A stretch of DNA of 16,334 bases, from contig CAKTUP010000029.1 of NCBI GenBank assembly GCA_934621705.1, positions 1 to 16,334 of the forward strand, given 5' to 3'. The notes below the pieces were generated by a model. The model made no database searches, was not told where the DNA came from, and saw only the letters and a list, made by a program, of their open reading frames with translations. The DNA is from an uncultured Petrimonas sp. Its GTDB lineage: Bacteria; Bacteroidota; Bacteroidia; Bacteroidales; Dysgonomonadaceae. Each line of letters starts with the position of its first letter. Position 1 is the stretch's first letter. Of the stretch, positions 7,458-14,448 are shown piece after piece. The position numbers were made by a program, and so were the translations under genes.

Positions 7458-8369
7458 ATGGAAAGAAAAAAAATTAATCGAACAGCAAAATTTTCTCTGG
7501 TGATGATTATTACGCTGGCTTTTCTGCAAGCTTGCGGTAGTGTCCCTTTCACCGGAAGAAGACAGTTGAGCCTGGTATCGAACGAGCAGGTGGTGGCGCT
7601 TAGCCTGCAACAGTATCAGGATTTTATACGCTCGGCTCCCCTTGAACGGGGAACAACAAACGCGCAAATGGTGAGCCGGATAGGTTCGCGGATAGCCAAT
7701 GCAGTGGAAACTTTTTACAAAAGCAACGGATACGAATCCGAACTGCAATACTATCAGTGGGAGTTTAATCTCGTTAAAGATAAGAGTGTAAATGCTTTTG
7801 CCATGCCCGGCGGAAAGATAGTTATTTTTGACGGACTGCTGCCCGTAACTCAAACCGAAGACGCGCTGGCAGTAGTGGTAGGCCACGAAATTGCTCACGT
7901 TATTGCCCGCCACGCTCAGGAGAGAATAAGTCAGCAAATGGCTTTGCAATATGGCGGCGCCATTGCCGGCGGATTATTAGGCAATTCAGCCGGCGCGCAA
8001 ATCGGACAACAGGTTTTCGGGCTGGGCGCTCAATTTGGAGTGATGATGCCTTATGCCCGCAAACAGGAATACGAAGCCGATGAAATAGGACTTATCGTGA
8101 TGGCTCTGGCCGGATATAACCCGCAAGCCGCCGTTCCTTTCTGGACAAGAATGGCGCAAAGCAATCAAGGTGGCGCACCACCCGAATTCTTAAGCACTCA
8201 CCCCACGGATGAGAAACGTATTGCAAGAATTCAGCAAATTATGCCAAGCGTATTGCAGTATTACAAAGGAACCGGCGTTCAAAACACTACAAGTGAGCCT
8301 ATTAAAACCAAAGCGCCCGTTCCGGTGAAAACGGATGATACAAAAACATCGAAAGAGTGGACTTTCTAA
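7458..8369 (+). CDS. M48 family zinc metallopeptidase lipoprotein
   Basis: 303 residues. The signal peptide ends in a good lipobox, LQAC, with C26 followed by GSVPFTGRRQLSLVS, the hallmark N-terminus of lipoprotein M48 peptidases (LoiP/BepA-like). The catalytic site is HEIAH at 143-147 within GHEIAHVIARH; the presumed third zinc ligand is E204 in RKQEYEAD (201-208). The conserved STHPTDEKRI follows at 246-255. It is expected to be a periplasm-facing protease that degrades misfolded envelope proteins. A glycine/alanine-rich segment (165-190) lies between the helices of the active-site domain, and the C-terminal 30 residues are a low-complexity Lys/Pro/Thr tail. The gene is monocistronic: a strong terminator follows 23 bases after the stop. 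Start ATG 7458 is fixed by the basic n-region of the signal peptide. Confidence 0.92.
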   Translation: MERKKINRTAKFSLVMIITLAFLQACGSVPFTGRRQLSLVSNEQVVALSLQQYQDFIRSAPLERGTTNAQMVSRIGSRIANAVETFYKSNGYESELQYYQWEFNLVKDKSVNAFAMPGGKIVIFDGLLPVTQTEDALAVVVGHEIAHVIARHAQERISQQMALQYGGAIAGGLLGNSAGAQIGQQVFGLGAQFGVMMPYARKQEYEADEIGLIVMALAGYNPQAAVPFWTRMAQSNQGGAPPEFLSTHPTDEKRIARIQQIMPSVLQYYKGTGVQNTTSEPIKTKAPVPVKTDDTKTSKEWTF

Positions 8370-8392
8370 CGAAATAAAGTTTCTGAAATTAC

Positions 8393-8424
8393 ACAGGGGT
8401 TGCGAAATGTAACCCCTGTTTTTT
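8393..8424 (+). terminator. Intrinsic terminator of the M48 peptidase gene
   Basis: ACAGGGGTT (8393-8401), a 9-base loop, AACCCCTGT (8411-8419), then a run of T (8419-8424). The 9-bp perfect stem plus T-tract, 23 bases after the stop, is a classic Rho-independent terminator. Confidence 0.9.
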
Positions 8425-8466
8425 ATATAATCCTTGAATCAAAGTGCAGTATTTAAATCGCAGGAA

Positions 8467-8498
8467 TTGGCTTTTGAACAAAATAAAGCCTAACTTTG
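8467..8498 (+). promoter_or_regulatory. Bacteroides-type promoter of aspA
   Basis: TAACTTTG at 8491-8498 fits the -7 box TAnnTTTG; TTGG at 8467-8470, 20 bases upstream, is an approximate -33 box. Start of transcription is expected near 8504, giving a leader of about 54 bases. Confidence 0.6.
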
Positions 8499-8557
8499 CA
8501 AACAGAAAAAAACCCATTAACAATTAATCTTGAATTATTTAAAATAATCGTTTTAGT

Positions 8558-9991
8558 ATGAACACAACAGCAAGAAAGCTCAGCGGAAAAACACGCTCAG
8601 AGCACGATCTTATCGGGGATATGGAAATTCCCGTGGAATTTTATTTCGGCGTTCAAACCATGCGGGCGCTGGAAAACTTCGAAATCAGCCGTTCGAAACT
8701 GTATCATTACCCACAATTCATTCTGGGGCTGGCAGATGTGAAAGCTGCGGCCGCGCTGGCCAACCACGACCTTGGATTATTGGACACCGCCATTACCAAT
8801 GCCATTGTGGAAGCGTGCACGGAAATTAAAAACGGAAAACTACACGACCAGTTTGTGGTGGATATGGTGCAAGGCGGCGCGGGAACTTCAACCAACATGA
8901 ACGCCAACGAAGTGATTGCCAACCGCGCGCTGGAGATTATGGGATACGAAAAAGGCGATTACAAATATTGCCATCCCAACAACCACGTAAACCTTTCACA
9001 ATCCACCAACGATGCTTACCCTACCGCGCTGAAAATAGCCATATACCGCAGCATCGGCGAACTGATCAAGGCAGTGGAAAAACTGATTATCGCTTTCGAA
9101 GAAAAAGGTGTAGCGTTTGCCCAGGTCATTAAAATGGGGCGCACGCAGTTACAGGATGCCGTTCCGATGACGCTGGGACAGGAATTTAACGCGTTTGCCG
9201 CCACGTTGAAAGAAGAAGTAAACCGATTGACCCAAAACCGCCTGTTGCTTCTCGAAACCAATATGGGAGCGACTGCCATCGGCACGGGAATCAATTCCGA
9301 TCCGGAATACACACCCATTTGCACCCGACATTTGGCGAAAATATCGGGAATAGATGTCGTAGCCGCCGAAAACTTAATTGAAGCTACCAGCGATACGGGA
9401 GTTTTCATTATGAACTCGTCGGTTATCAAACGGCTGGCCGTAAAATTATCGAAAATCTGCAACGATTTGCGGTTGCTTTCATCCGGGCCAAGAACGGGAC
9501 TGAACGAAATAAACCTTCCGCCCATGCAGCCCGGTTCGTCCATTATGCCCGGCAAAGTGAATCCGGTTATTCCCGAAGTGGTTAACCAAATCGCTTACAA
9601 AGTGGTAGGAAACGATTTAACCGTAACCATGGCATCCGAAGCCGGACAACTACAATTGAACGTTATGGAACCCATCATTGCCTATTCGATAATGGAAAAC
9701 ATAGAAATGCTCATCAACGGCATTAATACGCTGAGAAGCAAGTGTATTGTCGGGATCACGGCAAACGAAGAGCGTTTGAAGGAAATGGTACTTAACAGCA
9801 TCGGTTTGGTTACCGCCCTTAATCCGTATCTCGGATACGAAAATTCCACCAAAGTGGCTGCCGAAGCCTTACAAACAGGCAGGGGTGTTTACGATATCGT
9901 ATTGGAACACAAATTGATCGATAAAGACAAATTAGACGAAATCCTGAAACCGGAGAATATGATTCAACCGAGAAAAATAGAGAAGAATTGA
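8558..9991 (+). CDS. aspA: Aspartate ammonia-lyase (aspartase)
   Basis: 477 residues of the fumarase/aspartase superfamily; a cytosolic tetramer that deaminates L-aspartate to fumarate and ammonia, feeding the reductive fumarate branch of Bacteroidales metabolism. Visible signatures: EHDLIGDMEIP (15-25), GAGTSTNMNANEV (107-119), NLSQSTNDAYPTA (145-157), GRTQLQDAVPM (194-204) and the flexible catalytic loop GSSIMPGKVNP (326-336). The residues after the loop, VIPEVVNQ, and DLIGDMEIP near the start favour aspartase over class II fumarase, whose loop is usually followed by TQ. Length is normal for the family. The gene has its own promoter, follows a terminator and ends before a shared convergent terminator, so it appears monocistronic. 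Fumarase is the only serious alternative. Confidence 0.92.
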   Translation: MNTTARKLSGKTRSEHDLIGDMEIPVEFYFGVQTMRALENFEISRSKLYHYPQFILGLADVKAAAALANHDLGLLDTAITNAIVEACTEIKNGKLHDQFVVDMVQGGAGTSTNMNANEVIANRALEIMGYEKGDYKYCHPNNHVNLSQSTNDAYPTALKIAIYRSIGELIKAVEKLIIAFEEKGVAFAQVIKMGRTQLQDAVPMTLGQEFNAFAATLKEEVNRLTQNRLLLLETNMGATAIGTGINSDPEYTPICTRHLAKISGIDVVAAENLIEATSDTGVFIMNSSVIKRLAVKLSKICNDLRLLSSGPRTGLNEINLPPMQPGSSIMPGKVNPVIPEVVNQIAYKVVGNDLTVTMASEAGQLQLNVMEPIIAYSIMENIEMLINGINTLRSKCIVGITANEERLKEMVLNSIGLVTALNPYLGYENSTKVAAEALQTGRGVYDIVLEHKLIDKDKLDEILKPENMIQPRKIEKN

Positions 9992-10085
9992 GTTCTGAGA
10001 ATTGTATGGATAATTATTTTTCCAACAAGCTCAGACTTTTCACTTCGCTAAAACTTCGTTCAAAGTGACAATTTCAAAATAGAAT
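9992..10085. other. Spacer downstream of aspA with possible degenerate repeat
   Basis: No gene. The stretch 10041-10067 carries CTTCG twice (10043-10047 and 10054-10058) between CACTT and AAGTG, a weak dyad that looks like a remnant of an interspersed intergenic repeat. This cannot be confirmed from one copy. Confidence 0.25.
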
Positions 10086-10130
10086 AAAAAAAGGGCGAAA
10101 TGTATCAATTACACTTCGCCCTTGCTATTT
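10086..10130. terminator. Bidirectional intrinsic terminator between aspA and the DUF4293 gene
   Basis: AAGGGCGAA (10091-10099) pairs with TTCGCCCTT (10115-10123), with three further pairs inside after one mismatch. On the minus strand the stem is followed by a run of seven T (complement of 10086-10092, partly in the stem), a strong terminator for the bamD-rpoZ-DUF4293 run. On the plus strand GCTATTTTCTTT follows, adequate for aspA. Confidence 0.85.
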
Positions 10131-10172
10131 TCTTTCACGCATCAGACGAGTAATCCGTCAGATGCGATTGGG

Positions 10173-10628
10173 TTACTTTCTCAACCGGTTCAATGATCTG
10201 ACCAGAATTTCATCGGCGCCAATCCTGCGAATGGCCAGATACGTTAAAATAATGGCAATTACCGGCATAATGATGCCGACGCCAATCTTTTGAAACTGCA
10301 ATCCGGCCTCGGGATTGATGCGAAAAACCAAAAATCCGAAATAGAGATAGAACCCTACCATCAGAAAAATATTGAAAACGGAGATTCTGATTTGCAGCAT
10401 CCGGGTTTTGTATAAGAACACGGTTGCAAGCGCCAGCAGGCTGCTGATTGCACCAATGGCAAAAAGCGCCCAGGTGGAACTTTCGATGTTTCCGTTCTGA
10501 TACATTCCCATAGCTTCGAAAACAACGGGATTGCCGTTATAAAAGAAATAAGCCAGCGGCGTTACCGAGGCTACCAACATACATACCGACGCAAGTATCA
10601 AAAATACGGTCTGGATTCGCTGAAGCAT
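10173..10628 (-). CDS. DUF4293 family integral membrane protein
   Basis: 151 residues with four predicted membrane spans (about 7-27, 53-73, 80-102, 115-134). The start MLQRIQTVFLILA and the C-terminal ADEILVRSLNRLR are the conserved ends of DUF4293, a family found in Bacteroidota and usually encoded next to rpoZ. No enzymatic motif is visible; the function is unknown. It lies 9 bases after rpoZ and before a strong terminator, so it is the last gene of the run. Its constant link to rpoZ and bamD suggests co-expression with a housekeeping set rather than a shown functional connection. Confidence 0.88.
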   Translation of the reverse strand: MLQRIQTVFLILASVCMLVASVTPLAYFFYNGNPVVFEAMGMYQNGNIESSTWALFAIGAISSLLALATVFLYKTRMLQIRISVFNIFLMVGFYLYFGFLVFRINPEAGLQFQKIGVGIIMPVIAIILTYLAIRRIGADEILVRSLNRLRK

Positions 10629-10637
10629 ACCTCCGGA

Positions 10638-10970
10638 TTAAAACTGTTCTTTTTCTTTGGCCGGATTGCGGTAGTAAATTTCTCCTTCTTTCCAGTCTTG
10701 CAGGGCAATGAGAGCCGGTTTGGGCAGTTTTTCGTAGAAACGTGAAATCTCTATTTGTTCGTGGTTTTCGAATACTTCCTCCAGATTATCGGTGTACGAT
10801 GCAAATTCCTGTAATTTGGTATCGAGGTCCTGCTTCATTTCAACGGAAAGCTGATTGGCTCTTTTGCTGATTATGCGAACCATTTCGTAAACATTTCCCA
10901 CCGGCTCGGCAAGTTTCATCACATTGCGGGTCTCGGTGTTCTGAGGAGCATTTGTTTTTCTGTAATCCAT
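10638..10970 (-). CDS. rpoZ: DNA-directed RNA polymerase subunit omega, Bacteroidota type
   Basis: 110 residues. MDYRKTNAPQNTETR at the N-terminus and the core NVYEMVRIISKRANQLSVEMK (26-46) correspond to the omega fold: a helix with the (R)AxQL motif near the end. The extension EEVFENHEQIEISRFYEKLPKPALIALQDW (about 64-93) is characteristic of the Bacteroidota form. Omega binds the beta-prime subunit and helps polymerase assembly and stability in the cytosol. It lies between bamD (42-base gap) and the DUF4293 gene (9-base gap), an arrangement familiar in Bacteroidales. No promoter is evident in the bamD gap, so it is likely co-transcribed from the bamD promoter. Confidence 0.9.
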   Translation of the reverse strand: MDYRKTNAPQNTETRNVMKLAEPVGNVYEMVRIISKRANQLSVEMKQDLDTKLQEFASYTDNLEEVFENHEQIEISRFYEKLPKPALIALQDWKEGEIYYRNPAKEKEQF

Positions 10971-11012
10971 ATTATTTTTTCTGTACTTTTATAAATTCTT
11001 TATTTGGTTGGG

Positions 11013-11825
11013 TTACGACGGCAAAACATCTATCCTGCTTTGCGCTCTTTTGTAGTACCTTTCGGCCTCCGGCATGTGTTTTCCGTTGGGGAAAGTGTTC
11101 CTGTAGTTAAAATACTCGTCAAGAACCATGCGGTACCGTTCCGGCTGAGTTTCGAGTGTGCTTCGTTCGGCATACTCGTAACGTGCCCTAAGTATAATCA
11201 TCTGATAATCTTCGATGTACTTAGAAAACGGATAACTTTTCATGGCCTCACGAGCGGTAATAACTGCCGATTCGTAATTGTTGCCCATATAATTTCCGAG
11301 ATTCAGGTACAACTGTGCTGCGAGCAGTTCTTTTTGCGCCAGTTTTTCCTGCAACTCAAACATATAATTCTTGGCCTGTTCCGATCTTTCGCTTTGCGGA
11401 TATTCTTCCATATACCGCTGAAATTCGGCTATGGCTTTGTATGTTTTTGTCTGATCCAGCTTTGCGTCGGGAGAGTCGAGATACATGCCGTAGGCTGCGT
11501 AAAACAGCGCCGGTTCGGCATATTCTCCTTTGGGATACGAGTTATAATAGGTGGTGAACGTCTCGGTTGCCGAGAGATAATCTTTTGAATTATAATAACT
11601 TTGTCCCAACAGATATAACGATTCTTCAGCTTGCGCGTATCCTTTGAAAAAAGGAACCAACTCTTCGAGCAATGTGATGGAACGGCTGTATTTGCCTTCT
11701 TCGAAATACTTTTTCGCGTACGTGTATTTCACATCCCTATCGGTACTTTTCAAAATCTTGTTGTACTCGCCGCACGAAGCCAGCAACACAGCAAGCAATA
11801 AAAAATATACAGGTTTTACTCTCAT
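11013..11825 (-). CDS. bamD: Outer membrane protein assembly factor BamD (lipoprotein)
   Basis: 270 residues. Signal peptide MRVKPVYFLLLAVLLASC with lipobox LASC and acylated C18, followed by GEYNKILKSTD. The mature protein is a series of TPR-like helical pairs (about 25-255), including YTYAKKYFEEGKYSRSI, LLGQSYYNSKDYLSATETF and FQRYMEEYPQSERSEQA, as in BamD, the BAM-complex lipoprotein that receives beta-barrel proteins together with BamA. I chose ATG 11825 instead of the in-frame ATG at 11852, because the longer version puts nine residues before the signal peptide and overlaps the -7 box at 11850-11857. First gene of a run with rpoZ and DUF4293. GH3 lies upstream on the same strand with an 80-base gap and no terminator hairpin, so read-through is possible. 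Confidence 0.9.
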   Translation of the reverse strand: MRVKPVYFLLLAVLLASCGEYNKILKSTDRDVKYTYAKKYFEEGKYSRSITLLEELVPFFKGYAQAEESLYLLGQSYYNSKDYLSATETFTTYYNSYPKGEYAEPALFYAAYGMYLDSPDAKLDQTKTYKAIAEFQRYMEEYPQSERSEQAKNYMFELQEKLAQKELLAAQLYLNLGNYMGNNYESAVITAREAMKSYPFSKYIEDYQMIILRARYEYAERSTLETQPERYRMVLDEYFNYRNTFPNGKHMPEAERYYKRAQSRIDVLPS

Positions 11826-11849
11826 TTTTTGAAAATCGATTTTAGCGTG

Positions 11850-11857
11850 CAAATTTA
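11850..11857 (-). promoter_or_regulatory. Putative -7 box of bamD
   Basis: TAAATTTG on the minus strand, an exact TAnnTTTG match, with 24 bases between it and ATG 11825. No TTTG is seen at the -33 distance. Confidence 0.5.
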
Positions 11858-11905
11858 CGGAAACTTTCTCAGTTTTATCTCATCGAAAGCCAATTTTATT
11901 CTATT

Positions 11906-13417
11906 TTAGGATTTTAAACCCAATACGGTGATAATATTATCCACGTATTTTCTGTCGTTCGAAAGTTTGGGTACTTTATTCTGACCGCCCACTTTTTCTC
12001 TGGATTTCATCCATTTATAAAAATCGCCCGGTTCCAGCACCCGCACAACGGGTTTGCTGAGCGATAAATTGTAGGAACGTTTGGCCTCGTAGTCGGAGTT
12101 GAGTTTTTTCAGGTTTTCGTCCAGAACGGTTGTGAATTGTTCCAAATCGGCCGGCTTGGTTTCAAATTCCACGAGCCATTCGTGCGCTCCGCTGTTGTTG
12201 TCGCCGAAATAAACGGGAGCAGCCGTGTATTCGGTCACTTTCGCGCCGGTAACTTTACAAGCTTCTTCCAATGCCCGGTCGGCATTATCCACAATGAGTT
12301 CTTCGCCGAAGGCGTTGATAAACTGCTTGGTTCTGCCCGTAATCCTGAATAAATAGGGATTGGTGGAAGTGAATTCGATGGTGTCGCCTATTTTGTAGCG
12401 CCACAACCCGCCGCTGGTGGATATTACCAACGCATATTGCCTGCCTACTTCAACATCGGCGAGGGTAACGGCTTGCGGATGTTCTTTTTCCCACTCGCTG
12501 ACCGGTAGAAATTCGTAAAAAATTTCGTTGTCGAGCAACAGCAGCAAATCTTTTGATTTATTGGAATACTGAACGCCGAAAAATCCTTCCGAAGCGTTGT
12601 AAGTCTCCCAATATCGCATCTTTTCCGTAGGAATCAGTTTCTCGTATTGCTCGCGAAACGGGGTGAAACTTACACCACCGTGAAAGAATACTTCCAGGTT
12701 TTTCCACAAATCGGGAAGCTGCTTTCCGGTGTCTGTTACGATTTTTTTCAGCAACACCAGCATCCAAGACGGAACTCCCAAAAACGCCCGAATGTCTTCT
12801 TTCACAGCATAGTCCGAAAGTTTTTGCAGTTTTTCTTCCCAATCTGGGAGCAAGGCGATTTCTTCGGGAGTCCTGGCCATTTTTACGATAAACGGCAGAT
12901 TTTTCATCAGAATGGCCGAAATATCGCCGGTGAAAGCGCTTTTTCCAATATTGTTTATCTGCTGGCTGCCGCCAAGCACCAGTGTTTTGCCGAGGAAAAA
13001 CTCGGTATCGGGATAATTGTGAGCATACAAGCCAAGCATGTGATATCCGCACCGATAATGGCAATTTTCCAGCGATTCCTGCGTTACGGGAATGTATTTG
13101 CTCTTGTCTTCGGTGGTTCCGCTCGACATGGCAAACCACTTCACGGGCGAGTCCCAAAGCACGTTTTGCTGCTTGTCGATAATGATCTTATCGAGATACG
13201 GACGTAAGTTTTCGTAAGAAGCAACGGGTACTTTCTGCCGGAAATCGGCGATGGATTTTATATTGTCAAATTGGTTCTCGGCGCCGAAGAGCGTGTTTCG
13301 TCCGTGTTCGATCAGGTAAGCGAAATTTTGTGCTTGCGTCCCCATTGGGTCGTTCATAAATTTCTCCACTGACTTATAGTAAGATTTAAAAACCGCTCTC
13401 GTAATTTGTTTTATCAT
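11906..13417 (-). CDS. GH3 family acyl-amide synthetase-like protein
   Basis: 503 residues, full length for the family. GH3 enzymes belong to the adenylating (ANL-like) superfamily and in plants join jasmonate, auxin or benzoates to amino acids; the bacterial substrates are unknown. The three ATP-binding motifs are intact: SSGTTEDK (98-105), YNASEG (273-278) and WRYKIGD (339-345, the YRxGD-type motif). GRTKQFINAFGEEL (361-374) is the conserved stretch after motif 3, and the C-terminal domain ends with KVGGQNKVPKL (475-485), usual in Bacteroidota copies. No signal peptide; cytosolic. ATG 13417 is chosen over an in-frame TTG at 13423. The Crp-type gene lies upstream on the same strand with a 144-base gap containing a -7 box, so it probably has its own promoter. 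Confidence 0.9.
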   Translation of the reverse strand: MIKQITRAVFKSYYKSVEKFMNDPMGTQAQNFAYLIEHGRNTLFGAENQFDNIKSIADFRQKVPVASYENLRPYLDKIIIDKQQNVLWDSPVKWFAMSSGTTEDKSKYIPVTQESLENCHYRCGYHMLGLYAHNYPDTEFFLGKTLVLGGSQQINNIGKSAFTGDISAILMKNLPFIVKMARTPEEIALLPDWEEKLQKLSDYAVKEDIRAFLGVPSWMLVLLKKIVTDTGKQLPDLWKNLEVFFHGGVSFTPFREQYEKLIPTEKMRYWETYNASEGFFGVQYSNKSKDLLLLLDNEIFYEFLPVSEWEKEHPQAVTLADVEVGRQYALVISTSGGLWRYKIGDTIEFTSTNPYLFRITGRTKQFINAFGEELIVDNADRALEEACKVTGAKVTEYTAAPVYFGDNNSGAHEWLVEFETKPADLEQFTTVLDENLKKLNSDYEAKRSYNLSLSKPVVRVLEPGDFYKWMKSREKVGGQNKVPKLSNDRKYVDNIITVLGLKS

Positions 13418-13445
13418 CAACAACGATGTTTATGGATTGGTGCCA

Positions 13446-13453
13446 CAAAGGTA
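13446..13453 (-). promoter_or_regulatory. Putative -7 box of the GH3 gene
   Basis: TACCTTTG on the minus strand, exact TAnnTTTG, with 28 bases to ATG 13417. A -33 TTTG is not evident at the expected spacing. Confidence 0.5.
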
Positions 13454-13525
13454 AGAAGGACTTTTCGAAAATCTGCCTTTTCGCGCAACATGAAAATATA
13501 AAAAAACGAAAAGTAAGTTACGATT

Positions 13526-13563
13526 ATTTTTTCGAAAAAAGCATTTTAGAAGCGTTCACGCTT
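13526..13563 (-). terminator. Weak terminator-like region after the Crp-type gene
   Basis: On the minus strand AAGCG-TGAA-CGCTT (13550-13563) overlaps the stop codon and is followed by CTAAAATGCTTTTTTCG; the TTTTTTCGAAAAAA palindrome (13527-13540) lies just beyond. The 5-bp stem is short, so termination is uncertain. Confidence 0.3.
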
Positions 13564-14263
13564 ATCCTATATTGCTTATTTTCATCAATTTATCCTCATC
13601 GATTATTTTTATTTTCCTTCCATCGAGAGAGATAATACGTTCGTTCACAAAATTGGAGAGTGTTCTGATGGCATTTGCCGTGGTCATATTGGATAGGTTG
13701 GCCAAATCTTCGCGAGCCAGGTAAATATTGATGGTGGCGCCGTCTTCTTCCAGGCCATAACTTTCTTTGAGAAAAATAAGCGATTCGGCCAGCCTGCCGC
13801 GAACGTGCTTTTGCGTGAGATTCACGACGCGATTGTCGGCCACTCCCAAATCTAACGACAACAAATGAATGAAAAACAAGGCTAAAACGCCGTTCTGCCT
13901 CAGCATATCTTCAATAACGAGCATCGAAATAAGGCATACCGTTGAAGTTTCAAATGCCGATGCAGCCGTTACATAGGGTTCCCGGGCAAAAAAAGCGCGA
14001 TAGCCGAAATATTGGATTGGACGGATCATCCGGATGATCTGGCTTCGTCCTCCGACACCGCTTTTGTATATTTTCACCTTCCCTTTCAACAGTACCATTA
14101 AATCCTTAGGTTGCTCATCCTCAATGTAAATGGTTTCATTTTTTTTATAATGTACAAACCGCACGTTTTTTCGGAGGATTTCACGCTCTCCTTCCGAAAG
14201 TACACGCCAGATGTCTGTCAAAGTAGAAGACAAATCAATTATTTCCTTCGCTTTTTTGAGCAT
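13562..14263 (-). CDS. Crp/Fnr family transcriptional regulator
   Basis: 233 residues: an N-terminal cyclic-nucleotide-binding-like beta barrel (about 15-125, with VRFVHYKKNETIYIEDEQP and LMVLLKGKVKIYKSG), a long dimerisation helix (about 138-168) and a C-terminal winged helix-turn-helix (about 180-220) with LAREDLANLSNMTTANAIRTL as helix-turn-helix and a wing ERIISLDGRKIKIID. The phosphate-binding RS(A/T) motif of true cAMP-binding proteins is missing (FGYRAFFAREPYVTAASA instead), and there are no N-terminal cysteines for an FNR iron-sulfur cluster, so its signal is unknown. It is divergent from the DUF5686 gene and upstream of GH3 on the same strand. Dyads at its own promoter suggest autoregulation. 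Confidence 0.9.
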   Translation of the reverse strand: MLKKAKEIIDLSSTLTDIWRVLSEGEREILRKNVRFVHYKKNETIYIEDEQPKDLMVLLKGKVKIYKSGVGGRSQIIRMIRPIQYFGYRAFFAREPYVTAASAFETSTVCLISMLVIEDMLRQNGVLALFFIHLLSLDLGVADNRVVNLTQKHVRGRLAESLIFLKESYGLEEDGATINIYLAREDLANLSNMTTANAIRTLSNFVNERIISLDGRKIKIIDEDKLMKISNIG

Positions 14264-14280
14264 TATATGTTATAAAACTA

Positions 14281-14292
14281 TGTTTTAAAACA
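14281..14292. promoter_or_regulatory. Perfect 12-bp palindrome at the Crp-type gene start site (possible operator)
   Basis: TGTTTTAAAACA is self-complementary and abuts the -7 box on its downstream side, so it would span the transcription start. A repressor bound here would block the Crp-type gene. Confidence 0.4.
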
Positions 14293-14300
14293 CAAAATTA
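14293..14300 (-). promoter_or_regulatory. Putative -7 box of the Crp-type gene
   Basis: TAATTTTG on the minus strand, exact TAnnTTTG, 29 bases before ATG 14263. The -33 region has no TTTG but carries the TTAAT-N6-ATTAA dyad (14309-14324), compatible with an activated promoter. Confidence 0.5.
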
Positions 14301-14308
14301 CGAAAATA

Positions 14309-14324
14309 TTAATTGATTGATTAA
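14309..14324. promoter_or_regulatory. TTAAT-N6-ATTAA dyad upstream of the Crp-type promoter
   Basis: Two inverted 5-base half-sites with a 6-base centre, the half-site spacing of Crp-family sites (TGTGA-N6-TCACA), located in the -33 region of the Crp-type gene and between the divergent promoters. AT-richness makes chance possible. Confidence 0.3.
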
Positions 14325-14431
14325 ATAAATGGGCAAAAAATAATGATTTAGAGCATAAAAAATTAATTTTGGGTTTAAAAATCACGAAGTTGAAAGTCGA
14401 TATCGGATGTCGGAAGTCGGAAAAAAATAGT

Positions 14432-14439
14432 TAGTTTTG
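14432..14439 (+). promoter_or_regulatory. Putative -7 box of the DUF5686 gene
   Basis: TAGTTTTG, exact TAnnTTTG, only 9 bases before ATG 14449. If it is used, the mRNA would be nearly leaderless. A degenerate TCGG repeat (14395-14420) sits where the -33 box would be. Confidence 0.4.
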
Positions 14440-14448
14440 TATCCGAAA

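Noticed and set aside
7437..7949. 170-codon minus-strand frame over the M48 peptidase gene
   Set aside because: It overlaps the signal peptide and HExxH-encoding sequence of the real gene and has no domain similarity.
8558..9991. Class II fumarate hydratase as the identity of the lyase
   Set aside because: The superfamily loop is shared, but the DLIGDMEIP and NPVIPEVVNQ contexts match aspartase better.
11826..11852. Nine-residue longer start for bamD
   Set aside because: It places extra charged residues before the signal peptide and overlaps the TAAATTTG promoter box.
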